Assembly: GCA_937925565.1 (NCBI GenBank)
Contig: CALALM010000244.1
Span: forward strand, 1-6,437
Direction: 5' to 3'
DNA: 6,437 nucleotides
From: an uncultured Centipeda sp.
Lineage (GTDB): Bacteria > Bacillota > Negativicutes > Selenomonadales > Selenomonadaceae
The position numbers were made by a program, and so were the translations under genes. Positions 5,971 to 6,437 of the stretch are shown in pieces (the stretch's first letter is position 1; each line of letters starts with the position of its first letter). The notes under the pieces were generated by a model. It was not told where the DNA came from and did no database searches. It saw only the letters and a program-made list of their open reading frames with translations.

Positions 5971-6437
5971 GGCAATGTTCAAAGACGAAGAGAATACCTC
6001 GGTGGATCATGGAGTGAGACTCGCCTGTGCAGATGAGAGTGTGTTTTCTGCGCTTGCTCACTATTACTCTCATGTCGAGGAGTATGAATCTCTATGCGGA
6101 ATGTCCGTGCGTCTATTTTATCCGGAAGTGGAACAGGAACATGAAACTCCAATCTCCATGGATGAGGTGTCTTGGCGAAATACCGTGTTGCTTTCGGACA
6201 TGCAGGTGAGAAGCATACCATCTGAAGTGTTGAAAGAGCAGGATGCCATCTGTGTTTACCGTACGGATTCTGAGAAAAACTTTGCCGCCTGTGCAGAGCA
6301 GTTGGTTGCGTTGCAGGAGGATAGAGGCAACGGATATGCCGAACCTGCTGTCTTTTGTTTTGCAGATGTCAATTCTGCGAAGGCGTATCTTTGCGGATCT
6401 GGCTTATGGGCACCCGGTCAATCTCAAGTAGTTGGTG
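5963..6437 (+). CDS. Unrecognised protein, N-terminal 158 residues (3' end outside window)
   Basis: The frame opens at ATG 5963 and has no stop to the window end, so the gene is cut at its 3' side. The start is supported by AGAGGGAG (5951-5958), 4 bases upstream. I do not recognise the protein. It is acidic at the N-terminus (MFEAMFKDEENTSVDHGVR), has several Cys and no signal peptide or membrane segment. It alternates short strands and helices, for example DAICVYRTD and AVFCFADVNSAKAYL. The codons look normal for the window and two overlapping frames on either strand contain proline- and arginine-rich shadows, which supports this frame as the real one. It follows the second nuclease by 103 bases on the same strand and could be the next member of the same gene set. 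Confidence 0.75.
   Translation, partial: MFEAMFKDEENTSVDHGVRLACADESVFSALAHYYSHVEEYESLCGMSVRLFYPEVEQEHETPISMDEVSWRNTVLLSDMQVRSIPSEVLKEQDAICVYRTDSEKNFAACAEQLVALQEDRGNGYAEPAVFCFADVNSAKAYLCGSGLWAPGQSQVVG

Noticed and set aside
5979..6431. Several short open frames on both strands near the right edge
   Set aside because: The uninterrupted frame from ATG 5963 with its ribosome site explains this stretch; the others have Pro-, Arg- and His-rich shadow composition.

Overview
The window looks like an accessory region of a Bacillota genome, fully coded on the + strand. The evidence is several strong Shine-Dalgarno sequences (for example AAGGAGGTGA before the gene at 1560), an extended -10 promoter, and the C-terminal two thirds of a large serine recombinase of the kind carried on Bacillota integrative elements. 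Base composition is uneven: one sampled 60-base line in the recombinase is 58% G+C, and one in the nuclease gene at 4543-5859 is 38%. This suggests parts with different histories. The genus cannot be fixed from the sequence; Negativicutes is only a guess.

Layout. 1-956 is the 3' part of a large serine recombinase (Recombinase domain, zinc ribbon, coiled coil); its catalytic domain lies upstream of the window. A promoter at about 1006-1014 serves a small unrecognised gene, 1053-1479. That gene is split by a run of seven C; with one C fewer it reads as a single 141-residue protein. 1560-2549 is a winged-helix/WYL-domain transcription regulator. An inverted repeat follows it. 2668-3711 encodes a PD-(D/E)XK nuclease with a C-terminal domain that looks EVE/PUA-like, which suggests cleavage of modified DNA. 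3823-4371 is an unrecognised 182-residue protein with a possible degenerate von Willebrand A-like fold. 4543-5859 is a second, unrelated PD-(D/E)XK protein. A further unrecognised gene starts at 5963 and runs off the window end.

How they may work together. A serine recombinase, a WYL regulator and two nucleases on one strand fit an anti-phage defence cargo on an integrative element. In characterised systems, WYL proteins such as BrxR and CapW repress neighbouring defence genes. The gaps between the genes (80 to 171 bases) are wide for one tight operon, so they could be one regulated module or several separately acquired single-gene systems. The sequence does not settle this. There is no RNA gene, CRISPR array or insertion sequence, and no convincing intrinsic terminator. 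No gene-free stretch exceeds 300 bases.
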